A DNA stretch of 34,183 nt from an uncultured Ruminococcus sp. (GTDB lineage: Bacteria; Bacillota; Clostridia; Oscillospirales; Acutalibacteraceae), in the NCBI GenBank assembly GCA_902763835.1, contig CACWTQ010000098.1:1-34183 (forward strand), written 5' to 3'. The translations under genes were made by a program, and so were the position numbers. Positions 23,655 to 32,684 of this stretch are shown here, piece by piece (position 1 is the first letter of the stretch; each line of letters begins with the position of its first letter). Below the pieces are notes generated by a model. The model worked only from the letters and a program-made list of their open reading frames with translations, ran no database searches and was not told the origin of the DNA.

Positions 23655-25421
23655 TCAATTCCCTTTTTTTAAGGAATTAAAATATGCTTGAATATCCTCA
23701 TCGGATTGCTGTGCAATCTCACCTGCCGAGTGCTTGTTTCCCTCCGACAAAATTATATCAACATATTCTTTGCAAGCTTCGGGTGAATTCATTTCAACAA
23801 TATTCTTCGCCAAAACAGACGCAATCCGTGAATTTTCCTCTTCGTTAAACTCTCCTGAAATATCAATCATTGAAATATTTCTGCCACTCAGCACTCTGTC
23901 CGTCAAAACGGAATAAACTCTCCTGTTAAACTCCGTAATCATCTTTTCGGGAGGCAGTTCCGCATACACACTCCTCACCATATCGGGATTAAGCATAAGA
24001 TACGCAATCAAAGCTTCCTCCGCCTTAACAGCTCTTATGTTATCGGCACTATGCGGATTGAGCCTGTCGCCGTTCCCCGTAAGATTACTCTGAGCAAGGT
24101 TAAATTCCTCTTTCTTCTCACGCTTATAGCGTCCTCTGATGTACTTTGAAATCTGAGCATTCACGGAGTTTTTATCCACTCCCATTTCCTCGCACAGCTT
24201 TCCGACATAAACCTCTCTTTCAATCTGATTGTCAAGGTATGAAAGCAGCTTCGCCGCTTCCGTCATAAACTTTACTTTTCCGTCGGTAGTACCATTATTA
24301 TATCTCTGTTTCAGCTTAGATATTCTGTATTCAAGGTCATTCCCTGTACTCTCAAGCAATTGTTTAAACTTGATATATCCGTTATTGCCATGACGTTTTA
24401 TATATTCATCTGGGTCTTTGCCGTCCGGCACGGTCAGCACTTTAATGTCAAGACCCTCTTTTCTGAGAATATTAATCGCCCTTGCCGTGGCTTTCTGCCC
24501 TGCTTCGTCCGCATCGTAACAAATTACAACGGTGTTCGTATACCTTTTAAGTATAACAGCCTGTTCCTGTGTGAGAGCCGTACCCAAAGTGGCAACGGCA
24601 AAGTCAAAGCCTGCCTGATGAATAGCGATAACGTCCATATAGCCTTCGCATAAAATAAGCTTATCGGATTTTGAATTTTTAGCCCTGTTCAGTGCAAAAA
24701 GATTATTGCTCTTTTTAAATGCCACCGTATCGGAGGTATTCAGATATTTAGGCTTTTCGTCCGTCATAATTCTGCCGCCGAAAGCGACAACATTTCCACG
24801 TACATCGATAATCGGAAACATAACTCTGTTTCTGAATCTGTCGATAAGACCGCCCTTTTTGTTCTGCATTGAGAGATTCGCCTGAATAAGCTCCGAGGGA
24901 TAGAATCCTTTTTCCTTTATAAGATAATCCGTAAGAGCCGACCAGCTGTCGGGAGCAAAACCCAACCCGAACATACGTATGGTTTTATCGGAGAGCTGCC
25001 TGCTGTGAAGATAGTCCAAACCGCTTTTTCCTCCGGGTGAGTTCAGCTGAGTATAGAAAAATCTTGCCGCCTCACGGTTAGCCTCATATATTCTGAGCCT
25101 GAGCTTATGCATAGAATTATCGTAAGAATTTTCGGGCATATCCATTCCGGAACGTTGAGCCAAAAATTTCACAGCGTCTATATAGTCAAGATTTTCAATG
25201 CGTTTTATGAAATTAATAACATCGCCGCCCGCTCCGCAGCCGAAGCAGTAAAAAGAATCAGTTTCGGGGTACACGGTAAACGACGGTGTTTTTTCGCCGT
25301 GAAAGGGACAAAGACCAACGGGATTTCTTCCTCGTCTTTTCAAATTAACATAGCCTGAAATCACGCTTGTGATTTCGTTTCTCATTCGCAGTTCCTGTAA
25401 AAATTCGTCGGGCAAAGCCAA
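23655..25421 (-). CDS. dnaG: DNA primase
   Basis: DnaG makes RNA primers at the replication fork. The CHC2 zinc-binding domain is visible (LCPFHGEKTPSF, then FYCFGCGAGGD, about 37-67). The RNA polymerase core/TOPRIM segments are LILCEGYMDVIAIHQAGF near residue 255 and CYDADEAGQKA near 300. The C-terminal helicase-binding domain is divergent, as usual. 588 residues is normal. The start codon appears to be TTG behind GGGTG. It lies 21 bp from the upstream unknown gene, upstream of rpoD. Confidence 0.96.
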   Translation of the reverse strand: MALPDEFLQELRMRNEITSVISGYVNLKRRGRNPVGLCPFHGEKTPSFTVYPETDSFYCFGCGAGGDVINFIKRIENLDYIDAVKFLAQRSGMDMPENSYDNSMHKLRLRIYEANREAARFFYTQLNSPGGKSGLDYLHSRQLSDKTIRMFGLGFAPDSWSALTDYLIKEKGFYPSELIQANLSMQNKKGGLIDRFRNRVMFPIIDVRGNVVAFGGRIMTDEKPKYLNTSDTVAFKKSNNLFALNRAKNSKSDKLILCEGYMDVIAIHQAGFDFAVATLGTALTQEQAVILKRYTNTVVICYDADEAGQKATARAINILRKEGLDIKVLTVPDGKDPDEYIKRHGNNGYIKFKQLLESTGNDLEYRISKLKQRYNNGTTDGKVKFMTEAAKLLSYLDNQIEREVYVGKLCEEMGVDKNSVNAQISKYIRGRYKREKKEEFNLAQSNLTGNGDRLNPHSADNIRAVKAEEALIAYLMLNPDMVRSVYAELPPEKMITEFNRRVYSVLTDRVLSGRNISMIDISGEFNEEENSRIASVLAKNIVEMNSPEACKEYVDIILSEGNKHSAGEIAQQSDEDIQAYFNSLKKGN

Positions 25422-25442
25422 GAAAACACACCCTTTATTAAA

Positions 25443-26909
25443 TCAAAATCCTAAATTTTCAAACAATTCTTTTGAAGAATCAAAAGCTTCCTTTTCTTTC
25501 AAAGCGGCAACAGTTTCCGCCAACTCCGGAGAAAGCTCCGCCAGTGTACACTTTTTAATTTTGCACCACGAATCAAGCACACTCAGTGCAACTGTTTTAT
25601 TGTTTGCAATCGGGGAAGTAAGTCCGAGCTTTACAAAGTCAGCTCCGCACATCGGATAATTGCTGAGTTCACGAATGAGCATAACAAGAGCGGTAAAATC
25701 TCTGTACTCCTTGCCCAGCCCGTAATTCTGCTTACGAATATTTTCCATTTTATCAAGCGGAAGCTTCTTTCTGAAAAGGTCGAGAGTTTTTTCTCTGTAT
25801 GCGTCATTTTTTACAAGAAGTCCGCAGTTATGAAAATTTTTATCGAAGTCTTCAACCATTTGATTGTAAATAAGTTCGGCACTGTAAATATCGAGATATT
25901 TCGCAATGGAAAATCCCTTGCCGTCACGGAGAGCCTTTCTGATAAGCCGCTTTGAAGTTTCCGTTTCGAGAATTTCGTTGCATAAATCCCTCACCTCGTC
26001 GGAACGTTCTTCATCAAGTATTTTAAACACCGTATTTACAATATCATACGTGAGCTTATGATTCTTCACCTGAAGCAAAAAGTCATACAAAACCTCGTCC
26101 GAATTTGAAACAACATACATTCCCGAAGTGGGTCCCTCGTCCAGCATACAGCTGATGATTTTAGTAATTGCTTCATAGTCGATTTCGGCAAGTTCCTTTT
26201 TAAGGAGCTTTGCGACCTCCGCTCTTCTGAAAACGGGATTGGCGGAGTACTCACCCATAACGGTATTTTTAATGCCCTCACGGAGAAGCCAGATTTTAAT
26301 TTCGTCCGTTTCGGGCTGTAATCTTTCAACAGCGTGAATTTTTCCCCAGCCGTGAGTTTTCTTTGCAAGCTGAAAAATCTCCTCATTTGCATTACTCCAG
26401 TTTGTGATTATATTGAACAGCACAAAAAGAGTAAATTCATCGCAAAGACCCAGAGTTCGCATAAAGTTTTTAACACCCTCGCTCGGCTCGGAAAAAATCT
26501 CCATAATTTCAAGACCATATTTTATAAGCTCTCTGTCGGCACTTACAAGACATTCCGTTGCGAAATTATACAGATTGGTGGGGTTAATCCACTCGGTATT
26601 GTCGAGGATATATCCCTCAAATTCATCGATAGAACCCAAAGCGGTGTTATTCTCGGAAAATCTGAAAAGAGTAAAGAAAGCGGCGTCGAAATCATCGTCT
26701 GTAATTTCGTGAACCATTCTGTCAATCAGCTCGATAGATTCGGGAGTGACATCGGAACGACCGATATGATAGAGGGTAATACCGTCATAAGCACCGTCGG
26801 CATAACCATAGTCCTCTTCATCGAGTTCGACCGTAAGGGAAAAATCCTCGGGGAGTTCCCCGTTTATCAGATTTTCATTTATAATATCATATATAGCCTT
26901 TTCGTACAT
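25443..26909 (-). CDS. Unknown large helical protein upstream of dnaG
   Basis: Not recognised. The 488-residue protein has an acidic N-terminal part (about 1-100; ELDEEDYGYADGAYDGITLYHIG) and a long stretch of alternating helices resembling HEAT/armadillo-type repeats. Examples are ELIKYGLEIMEIFSEPSEGVK, IKIWLLREGIKNT and VALSVLDSWCKIKKC. There are no membrane segments or signal peptide. AGGAG precedes the ATG. With a 21-bp gap it is probably the first gene of the dnaG-rpoD transcript. A scaffold or regulatory role would be a guess. Confidence 0.75.
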   Translation of the reverse strand: MYEKAIYDIINENLINGELPEDFSLTVELDEEDYGYADGAYDGITLYHIGRSDVTPESIELIDRMVHEITDDDFDAAFFTLFRFSENNTALGSIDEFEGYILDNTEWINPTNLYNFATECLVSADRELIKYGLEIMEIFSEPSEGVKNFMRTLGLCDEFTLFVLFNIITNWSNANEEIFQLAKKTHGWGKIHAVERLQPETDEIKIWLLREGIKNTVMGEYSANPVFRRAEVAKLLKKELAEIDYEAITKIISCMLDEGPTSGMYVVSNSDEVLYDFLLQVKNHKLTYDIVNTVFKILDEERSDEVRDLCNEILETETSKRLIRKALRDGKGFSIAKYLDIYSAELIYNQMVEDFDKNFHNCGLLVKNDAYREKTLDLFRKKLPLDKMENIRKQNYGLGKEYRDFTALVMLIRELSNYPMCGADFVKLGLTSPIANNKTVALSVLDSWCKIKKCTLAELSPELAETVAALKEKEAFDSSKELFENLGF

Positions 26910-27121
26910 TCTTCTCCTCTCTTCCTATATTATTAGACAATTTTAAATTTTAAAAAATTTTATAACTTTAAAGAAATTTTAAAAAAACCCAAAAAATCCC
27001 TCTATAATATATATACGCAAAAAAACCCAAAAACCCTTTTTTTAAATACATTTTTCTTACATTTATGAAACCGACCAAAAACTACCGCAAAAGCAAACCG
27101 CAGATTTGTCGCCGAATATTA
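26910..27121. other. Very AT-rich spacer
   Basis: Runs of A and T with TATAATATATATA near 27003-27015, perhaps part of a promoter for the leftward dnaG operon, and CCGACCAAAAACTACC near 27072, loosely like the leader word ACCCGACC. No gene seen. Confidence 0.4.
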
Positions 27122-27261
27122 GGAACTGTTGGGAAATAAGTTGAACAATTTAGACGCAGGATAATTTGTTCTGTGTTAGGCACAACACCGCAGGAATACT
27201 GACGTATTTCAAGGGGCAAATTAGACAAGTATAAATGTTCAAGTTATTTTCTGACAGTTCC
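27122..27261 (+). mobile_element. MITE copy H, inside a HAD gene
   Basis: A 140-bp copy with both terminal repeats and exact TTA duplications (27119-27121, 27262-27264). It interrupts the HAD gene read from 27572. Confidence 0.93.
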
Positions 27262-27572
27262 TTAGTACCGAAATTTTGATTTGCGATAACTCCGAGCTTG
27301 TAGCTTTGAGATAGTACCTCAAGCACTTTAACTGTAGCAGGATAGAGAATTTCATCTTCCGAATGCCACTCTGTCTTTGGGAGATTGTAGTACTTAAACG
27401 CTTCCAAATCCCCCTTTTTGCCCTGCCGATAAAATTCTACAGCCTTACTGTAAACCTGTTCAAAAAAAATATTTGTATCGGTAATGCCGTCACGGAATCT
27501 GTGTTCATAGGCAAGAGTTTCGTCAATAAGCGTTGACCCGAGGTCAAAGAAAATACAGTCTATATTGTTCAC
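27150..27572 (-). pseudogene. HAD-superfamily hydrolase, truncated by MITE H
   Basis: The genuine part is about 103 residues: the HAD nucleophile motif IFFDLGSTLID (about 7-17), a helical cap region, and motif II context YKLGVIANQNFGT. From the insertion on, the frame continues through the MITE, adding a foreign tail that ends [20 protein letters not shown], the same tail as on bioB. Motifs III and IV, with the lysine and acidic Mg ligands, are missing. They are not found beyond the element, so flanking sequence was also lost. GTG start behind GGGGGAGAG. Almost certainly inactive. Confidence 0.85.
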
Positions 27573-27588
27573 AATCTCTCCCCCGAAA

Positions 27589-27993
27589 TTATTCTTTATT
27601 CTTTTTTTCTTTCTTCTTTACTTCCGTTAATTCGTATGACAGGTCAATCAGTCCGAAAATCTCTTCATAGGGAACAGTGCCGTCAAGGATAACCGTCAGC
27701 CATTTTTCCTTGTTCATATGGTAAGCCCTGAAATAGCCGTCCTTTTCAATGAGAGAACCAATCAGCACAGGGTCGCACTTAACGTCTATAATATCGACAA
27801 TTTCGTCACCCTGCAAACCAAGCTTGCATTTGCGGACATCAAGCACAGCCGCATACCATTTATTGTTATTTTTGTGACGCAAAACAGCGGAATCGGGAGT
27901 TTTCTCCCAAAGATACTCGGGGTCTGTGCCGTAAGTTTCCTTAGCATAGTCAAAAACAACCTTGCGGAATTTCTTCCTTTCCTCACTCAGCAT
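27589..27993 (-). CDS. MmcQ/YjbR family protein
   Basis: A small DNA-binding-like fold protein of the MmcQ/YjbR (CyaY-like) family, function unresolved. From the ATG at 27993 it has 134 residues. Typical text is YGTDPEYLWEKTPDSAVLRH and NKWYAAVLDV near the N-terminus, and DGYFRAYHMNKEKWLTVILDGTVP in the second half. It ends in a lysine-rich tail. AGGAG precedes the start. It overlaps the end of the upstream gene by 11 bp, so the two are translationally coupled. The longer frame to 28128 overlaps that neighbour and is not credible. Confidence 0.88.
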   Translation of the reverse strand: MLSEERKKFRKVVFDYAKETYGTDPEYLWEKTPDSAVLRHKNNNKWYAAVLDVRKCKLGLQGDEIVDIIDVKCDPVLIGSLIEKDGYFRAYHMNKEKWLTVILDGTVPYEEIFGLIDLSYELTEVKKKEKKNKE

Positions 27994-28603
27994 AAAATTT
28001 CTCCTTATCCGATATCGCCTGCACCTCACCGCTTGTTGCGTCTGCAATCTCCTTGTTGAGCTTTCCGAAATCCTCCACGGGAATATGAAAATAAATATCC
28101 ACACCCTCCCCGAACTCCGAATCGTCAATAATTCCTCCTACACTTGGAATAAGCGAACTAACCTTGCCATATTGATTATATGTACAGGTAACCTTGCATT
28201 CACTGCAAAGCCGCATTGTAACAGGTTCGGCAGCCGCAAGAGCAATGCTTGCCCCGTGAGAGTATGAACGGACAAGACCGCCTGCACCCAACATAATTCC
28301 TCCGAAATATCTGGTCACAACCACAACAACATCGACAATACCCGTTTTCTTTATGACATCAAGCACAGGCACACCTGCCGTGCCCTGCGGCTCGCCGTCA
28401 TCGCTGTACCGCATAATTTGACCGTCCGACAGAATATATGCGTATACATTATGTGTTGCGTCCCAGTGCTTTGAGCGTATTTCATTTATAAAATCCACCG
28501 CCTCGTCCTGAGTTTTCACAGGCTTGCAGTAACCGATAAACCGTGAACGCTTTTCAACAAATTCGTCCTCACCGTAACCTTTAACGGTAATATATTCTGT
28601 CAT
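27983..28603 (-). CDS. yigZ: YigZ/IMPACT family protein
   Basis: A 206-residue member of the YigZ/UPF0029 family related to the eukaryotic translation regulator IMPACT. The signature is clear: KSRFIGYCKPV near residue 20, HWDATHNVYAYIL, SDDGEPQGTAGVPVLDVI, and VVVVTRYFGGIMLGAGGLVRSY. The C-terminal DUF1949-like domain follows. AAGGTGAG precedes the ATG. A possible terminator and MITE I separate it from rpmE. The molecular role is not settled; a ribosome or RNA-related role is suggested by the family. Confidence 0.93.
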   Translation of the reverse strand: MTEYITVKGYGEDEFVEKRSRFIGYCKPVKTQDEAVDFINEIRSKHWDATHNVYAYILSDGQIMRYSDDGEPQGTAGVPVLDVIKKTGIVDVVVVVTRYFGGIMLGAGGLVRSYSHGASIALAAAEPVTMRLCSECKVTCTYNQYGKVSSLIPSVGGIIDDSEFGEGVDIYFHIPVEDFGKLNKEIADATSGEVQAISDKEKFYAE

Positions 28604-28639
28604 ATTCTCACCTTGCCGTTCAAATAATCATAGACAAAA

Positions 28640-28686
28640 GACCCGCCAAGGGATTCAAAATTTTTAAAAATCCTCTGACGGGTATT
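28640..28686 (-). terminator. Probable terminator after rpmE
   Basis: ACCCGTCAGAGGATT and AATCCCTTGGCGGGT form a long stem with small mismatches, followed on the minus strand by CTTTTGTC. The U-run is weak. It lies beyond MITE I relative to rpmE. Confidence 0.45.
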
Positions 28687-28689
28687 TAA

Positions 28690-28758
28690 GGAACTGTCAG
28701 AAAACAACTTGAACATTTATACTTGTCTAATTTGTTCAACTTATTTACAAACAGTTCC
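28690..28758 (-). mobile_element. MITE copy I, short 69-bp form
   Basis: Reverse orientation, both terminal repeats, TAA on each side (28687-28689, 28759-28761). Like copy D it lacks the central hairpin region. It has several private base changes, so it may be older. Confidence 0.92.
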
Positions 28759-28815
28759 TAAACTTTTGGTTTTTCAAATCAATAATGCCGAACTCTGCGT
28801 CTTTGTCAAGAAAAA

Positions 28816-29022
28816 TCACTTCTGCGAAAGACCGTAACGCTTATTAAATCTGTCTACACGTCCGCCTGTATCTACAAGCTTCTGCTTACCTGTAAAGAAC
28901 GGGTGACACTTAGAACAAATTTCAACACGGATATTCTGCTTTGTAGAGCCTGTTTCGATTACATTACCGCAAGCACAGGTAATAGTAGTCTGCTCATACT
29001 TCGGATGAGTATTCTGCTTCAT
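28816..29022 (-). CDS. rpmE: Ribosomal protein L31 (zinc type)
   Basis: From the ATG at 29022 the protein has 68 residues: [20 protein letters not shown], then [31 protein letters not shown]. The cysteines in CACGN and CSKC are the zinc ligands of the C+ form of L31. AGAGGTG precedes the start, and a good promoter lies 40 bp upstream. The longer frame to 29211 includes the promoter and is not the start. Confidence 0.97.
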   Translation of the reverse strand: MKQNTHPKYEQTTITCACGNVIETGSTKQNIRVEICSKCHPFFTGKQKLVDTGGRVDRFNKRYGLSQK

Positions 29023-29061
29023 ATTGTAATTCACCTCTTTCAGTTCCGTAGCAACATTAAA

Positions 29062-29090
29062 ATTATAACACCTTTTCGGAAAAAAATCAA
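29062..29090 (-). promoter_or_regulatory. rpmE promoter
   Basis: TTGATT (29085-29090), 17-bp spacer, TATAAT (29062-29067) on the minus strand. Confidence 0.8.
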
Positions 29091-29128
29091 GTGTTTTTTT
29101 CAAGATTATTTCAAATTTATAAAAAAAT

Positions 29129-29926
29129 TCATCTTGATGCTTTGTAATCGGAATATTCTTCAAGACACATACCGAAACTCCGCATTTTTTGTGCATTTTC
29201 AGTACCCACAAACCTATAAACCGTCAAATCCTCCACAATACCCGTAATATCGAATTTATCTGCGGTGTATCTGTTTATGAATCCGTAATTTATTCCGTTC
29301 TTATAAAGCCACGCATATGTATCGGTAAGGGCGAACTCTTCGCTGTCGCCGCTGCTAATTTTAACAAGCATACCCGTCTGATATTCATTGCTGCCTCCGG
29401 GAGGGAAAATTCTCGCCGCCCTCACCTCTGCTTCCGCTGCGGTGCTGCCCTCGTTCTCCAAGTCAAGGCGGTATGTTCTGTTCAAAGTATTGCATTCCTC
29501 AAACGACATATATCCTCTGACAACCTCAATGCTAATACCGTCCTTTGCTGCGTCTTCAATCATTCTGTCAAGGCTTGTTTTCATAAGAGCATTAACCTTA
29601 ATTTTATCGTTGTAATCCGTTAAGTCCACATTGTCATACTCGCTTATCGTAACGGAATTATTACAATACTCAAGCAGCGTATCTTCAACGTCTGTATCGT
29701 ATTTCTGATAAAACGCTCCGATGTCAACGGTAGAAGCAGTGCTTGAAGTATCTTCATCGGTTTCCTTTTGCAGGTTATACACGAACAATGCCGACGCACC
29801 AACGATAAAAGCTATAATCACCAGCATAATAAAAATTCTGAGAAACATCAAAGCGGCAGTACTTTCCTCTCTGTCTATGCCGTCGTAAGACCTTATAACT
29901 TTATCGTGTTTGTATTGCCTAGCCAA
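29129..29926 (-). CDS. Membrane-anchored VanY-like protein lacking the zinc ligands
   Basis: The TTG at 29926 behind AGAAAGGG gives 265 residues; an upstream TTG at 30022 lies in a likely promoter. One membrane segment (about 27-52) is followed by an outer domain resembling VanY-type D,D-carboxypeptidases (M15): [65 protein letters not shown]. The family's zinc residues are replaced: H in SEHQTG is Y (NEYQTG), D in GLAVD is K (GMLVK), and H in EPWHYR is V (DLTVYR). It is therefore probably a non-enzymatic wall-associated protein. The similarity is my alignment by eye. Confidence 0.8.
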   Translation of the reverse strand: MARQYKHDKVIRSYDGIDREESTAALMFLRIFIMLVIIAFIVGASALFVYNLQKETDEDTSSTASTVDIGAFYQKYDTDVEDTLLEYCNNSVTISEYDNVDLTDYNDKIKVNALMKTSLDRMIEDAAKDGISIEVVRGYMSFEECNTLNRTYRLDLENEGSTAAEAEVRAARIFPPGGSNEYQTGMLVKISSGDSEEFALTDTYAWLYKNGINYGFINRYTADKFDITGIVEDLTVYRFVGTENAQKMRSFGMCLEEYSDYKASR

Positions 29927-30185
29927 TGCCGGTCGCCCTTTCTTACCGCAATTCTCTGTTTTCTGTTTGCTTGGAACATTGATATAATTCGACTTTTTCT
30001 TTGTAATAATATTGTATAACAATTGTCAATTTATTGCAACCGTAAATTCAAAATTTTAAAATTTTTTAATAATTTAAATTTTATGTGTAATTGTTTGATT
30101 CCGGATAACCGTAAATTTACAAATCCAACCGAAAACTTTTTTACACATAACTGTCTTTATTTTTGTTTTCTTTGATAGTTCCTTA

Positions 30186-30347
30186 GGAACTGTCAGAAAA
30201 TAACTTGAACATTTATACTTGTCTAATTTGCCCTGTGTGTCGTTACAACACCTTGAAATACGTCAGTATTCCTGCGGTCGGTGTTGTGCCTAACACAGAA
30301 CAAATTATCCTGCGTCTAAATTGTTCAACTTATTTCCCAACAGTTCC
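30186..30347 (-). mobile_element. MITE copy J, longest form (162 bp)
   Basis: Reverse orientation, both terminal repeats, TTA on each side (30183-30185, 30348-30350). It has all internal segments plus a GACC insertion within CACCGACCGCAGG. ATAGTTCC just before the left TTA may be the remnant of a neighbouring end. Its other side directly joins repeat R1. Confidence 0.93.
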
Positions 30348-30454
30348 TTAGTTTCGCTGAGGGCAGTTTATTTTCTACGCTGATTTGTTTCGTCAGCGAG
30401 CAGGACTCTGCCCCTGCACCCCACAAGCTTTGAAAAGCTTGACCAAACTTTTAA
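30348..30454 (+). repeat. Dispersed repeat R1, copy 2
   Basis: Runs from TTAGTTTCGCTGAGGG to CTTGACCAAACTTTTAAC; closely matches 16978-17084. It precedes the first zinc-ribbon gene by about 150 bp. Confidence 0.85.
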
Positions 30455-30527
30455 CAATATTCTACTATACTTCTATTGAGAAAAAAATTTTAAAAAATGC
30501 CGTAAATTTACAAAAAAAGGTTGATTA

Positions 30528-30555
30528 TTGCCACGAAAAATGTTAAAATTATAAT
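30528..30555 (+). promoter_or_regulatory. Probable promoter of the pseudokinase gene
   Basis: TTGCCA (30528-30533), 16-bp spacer, TATAAT (30550-30555). A second TATAAT near 30572 lacks a -35. Confidence 0.6.
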
Positions 30556-30604
30556 TAACTATAAAATACAGTATAATAATAAATAAAAAGGACGGTGTAA
30601 ACGT

Positions 30605-32326
30605 ATGGCTTATTGCTATCACTGTATGACCAAACTGGACTCTCCCGATATGCCTTTCTGCCCCGAATGCGGACAAAAGCACAATTTACATCAGGCTAAG
30701 AATTTCGAGCTTCCGGCCGGAACTATGCTTTCAAGCGACCGCTATATTATCGGCGAATGTACGGAAGAAAATGATTTTACTCTCACCTACATCGGCCATG
30801 ATTTAAAAATGGACAGAAAAGTTATCGTTAATGAAGTTTATTATAAAGATATTTTTTTCAGAAATATTTCCAACAACAATGATTTAAACGTAAGATACGA
30901 TAACAGAATTATAATCAATGATATTATGAAGCAAATCAGTAAAGAATGTATTTGCCTTTCCGAAGCGGATTCGCTCACAAATGCCGCAAAGGTTTACGAT
31001 TGGTTTTCGGAAAACAACACTGCGTATATAGTATGCGAATATGTAAGCGATGTTTCTCTTGCCAATCGTGCCGAAGAAATCGGCAGCTACGAATGGGAAA
31101 ATTTCTATGTTATTTTAAAACCTCTTCTTGAAAGCCTTACGGCACTCCACGAGAAGAACCTATACCACAAAAATATCAAGCCCTGCAATATTAAAGTAAG
31201 AAAGAAACTCAACGGCACGGAAGAGCTTGTTCTTACGGAATTTGGATTTGCCCGACCCACTGTCGAAAGCGGACTTAACTTTTCACGCTCAACCCCTTAC
31301 GAACCGCCCGAGCAACGCAAGCGTACCCGTGACGAGGGCGAATACACCGACATTTATTCAACAGCTGCAACCATATATTATGCCCTCACGGCAGCCGAAC
31401 CCAACGATTTAAGCAGCAAAAATATTGATGAAATATTTCCTCTGCTTAAACCTTACCGCAAATCGAAGAGGATTCCCGAGAATGTTTACTATGCACTAAA
31501 ATACGCTTTGCAGCCTGACCCCGACACACGCTGCAAGTCAATAGAAACATTCATCACACGTCTTGAAACAGTGCAGAAACCAACCGCCGTGAAGTCGGGT
31601 GCTTCTGTAAAGCCTTTAACTCCTCAGCCGCCGCAGCAACCGCAGCCGACAGCCGCCCCCAAACCTCTTTCCTCACCGACGATTATAGCCTCGCCCCAGC
31701 CTGAAAAGAAGCCGCAGCAAGACTATATCCCCACTATCGTGAACGACAACACACCCCCGAAACCGTCCGCCCCAAAGCCTGCCGCACAACCGCCGCAGAA
31801 CAATAATTATTCAACCTATGCAGGCAACCCCAACACCGTCAATCAGACAGCCGCTGTCGCTCCCGAGAGCAAGAGCAGCAAAAAGGGTATTATAATCGCA
31901 CTGAGTGTCACCGTTTGCGTTTTGCTTATCGGAATAGGTATACTTACGTTTTTGCTTTTATCTAAGAACGACAATTCGGATAAAGACAATGATAACACCG
32001 AAATCAAGGTTACAGTGTCTGAAACAGCCGCCGCTGACGAAGACGATTACAGCAGCAACAGAGAAAAAAACGACAAGAAAAACTCTCACCCGAAAGATGA
32101 TGGCGAAAACGATGAACAATCACAAACGGAGGATTACGGCGAAAACGATGGACAATCACAAGCGGAGGATGACGGCGAAAACGATGAACAATCACAAACG
32201 GAGGATTACGGTGAAAACTATGAACAATCACAAACGGAGGATTACGGTGAAAACTATGAACAATATAACGATCAACAATATAACAATGACTACGACACTA
32301 CTACTAGCAACGAATTTTCTTACTAA
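30605..32326 (+). CDS. Zinc-ribbon pseudokinase with membrane segment and acidic repeats
   Basis: A 573-residue protein with four parts. First is a zinc ribbon (C4, C7, C19, C22). Second is a Ser/Thr kinase-like domain (about 45-320). Third is a Pro/Gln-rich linker (328-420) and one membrane helix (about 428-452). Last is an outer Asp/Glu/Asn/Gln-rich tail with 12-residue repeats of the DDGENDEQSQTE type (498-553). Kinase residues are lost: no glycine-rich loop (CTEENDFTLTY), VAIK is VIVN (N76), HRD is HKN (188-190) and DFG is EFG (212-214). EPPEQ remains. It should be catalytically dead and may bind a ligand or partner. The ATG follows AAAGGACGGTG. Confidence 0.85.
   Translation: MAYCYHCMTKLDSPDMPFCPECGQKHNLHQAKNFELPAGTMLSSDRYIIGECTEENDFTLTYIGHDLKMDRKVIVNEVYYKDIFFRNISNNNDLNVRYDNRIIINDIMKQISKECICLSEADSLTNAAKVYDWFSENNTAYIVCEYVSDVSLANRAEEIGSYEWENFYVILKPLLESLTALHEKNLYHKNIKPCNIKVRKKLNGTEELVLTEFGFARPTVESGLNFSRSTPYEPPEQRKRTRDEGEYTDIYSTAATIYYALTAAEPNDLSSKNIDEIFPLLKPYRKSKRIPENVYYALKYALQPDPDTRCKSIETFITRLETVQKPTAVKSGASVKPLTPQPPQQPQPTAAPKPLSSPTIIASPQPEKKPQQDYIPTIVNDNTPPKPSAPKPAAQPPQNNNYSTYAGNPNTVNQTAAVAPESKSSKKGIIIALSVTVCVLLIGIGILTFLLLSKNDNSDKDNDNTEIKVTVSETAAADEDDYSSNREKNDKKNSHPKDDGENDEQSQTEDYGENDGQSQAEDDGENDEQSQTEDYGENYEQSQTEDYGENYEQYNDQQYNNDYDTTTSNEFSY
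32096..32263 (+). repeat. 36-bp coding tandem repeats in the pseudokinase gene
   Basis: Nearly five units encode 12-residue blocks DDGENDEQSQTE or variants (Y for D, G for E, A for T). High identity at DNA level suggests recent expansion; copy number may vary between strains. Confidence 0.85.
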
Positions 32327-32540
32327 GAAAATATTCACGACATAGAATATCACCAAAATCCGTAGAACTCAAAAATAATAAATCATCTAAAATCCGCATA
32401 GACACTGAATTTTTAAGCAATTTATGGTTCTTACTTTATTTCACCCATTTGGTGAAGAAAATTTCGGAAAACAATAAACCGAAAACACAGGTTTTATCAG
32501 GCTTTGTTGCTCTTTAAGCGGTTACAAACTTTGCGGATTC
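32327..32540. other. Spacer between the two zinc-ribbon genes
   Basis: AT-rich. A small hairpin TTCACC/GGTGAA near 32440-32456 is the only structure seen, and it has no U-run. No gene. Confidence 0.4.
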
Positions 32541-32630
32541 AGGTATTTTTCCACACTAATTTGTTTCGTCAGCGACAAGGGCTCTGCCCTTGACCCGCAA
32601 GCTTTAAAAAGCTTGACCAAACTTTAACAA
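32541..32630 (+). repeat. Dispersed repeat R1, copy 3 (shortened)
   Basis: TTTGTTTCGTCAGCGACAAGG through AAGCTTGACCAAACTTTAAC, missing the 5' part found in the other copies. Similarity to copy 2 continues into AACAATAYTCT, so both zinc-ribbon genes share the same upstream stretch. Confidence 0.8.
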
Positions 32631-32684
32631 TACTCTCCTCAACTTTATCTTTATCATCATTAACTGAAAGGACAGTGATAAACT

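Noticed and set aside
28640..28758. MITE I as the rpmE terminator
   Set aside because: Its inverted ends could form a stem, but there is no U-run and the TAA flanks show insertion; a separate stem lies just beyond.
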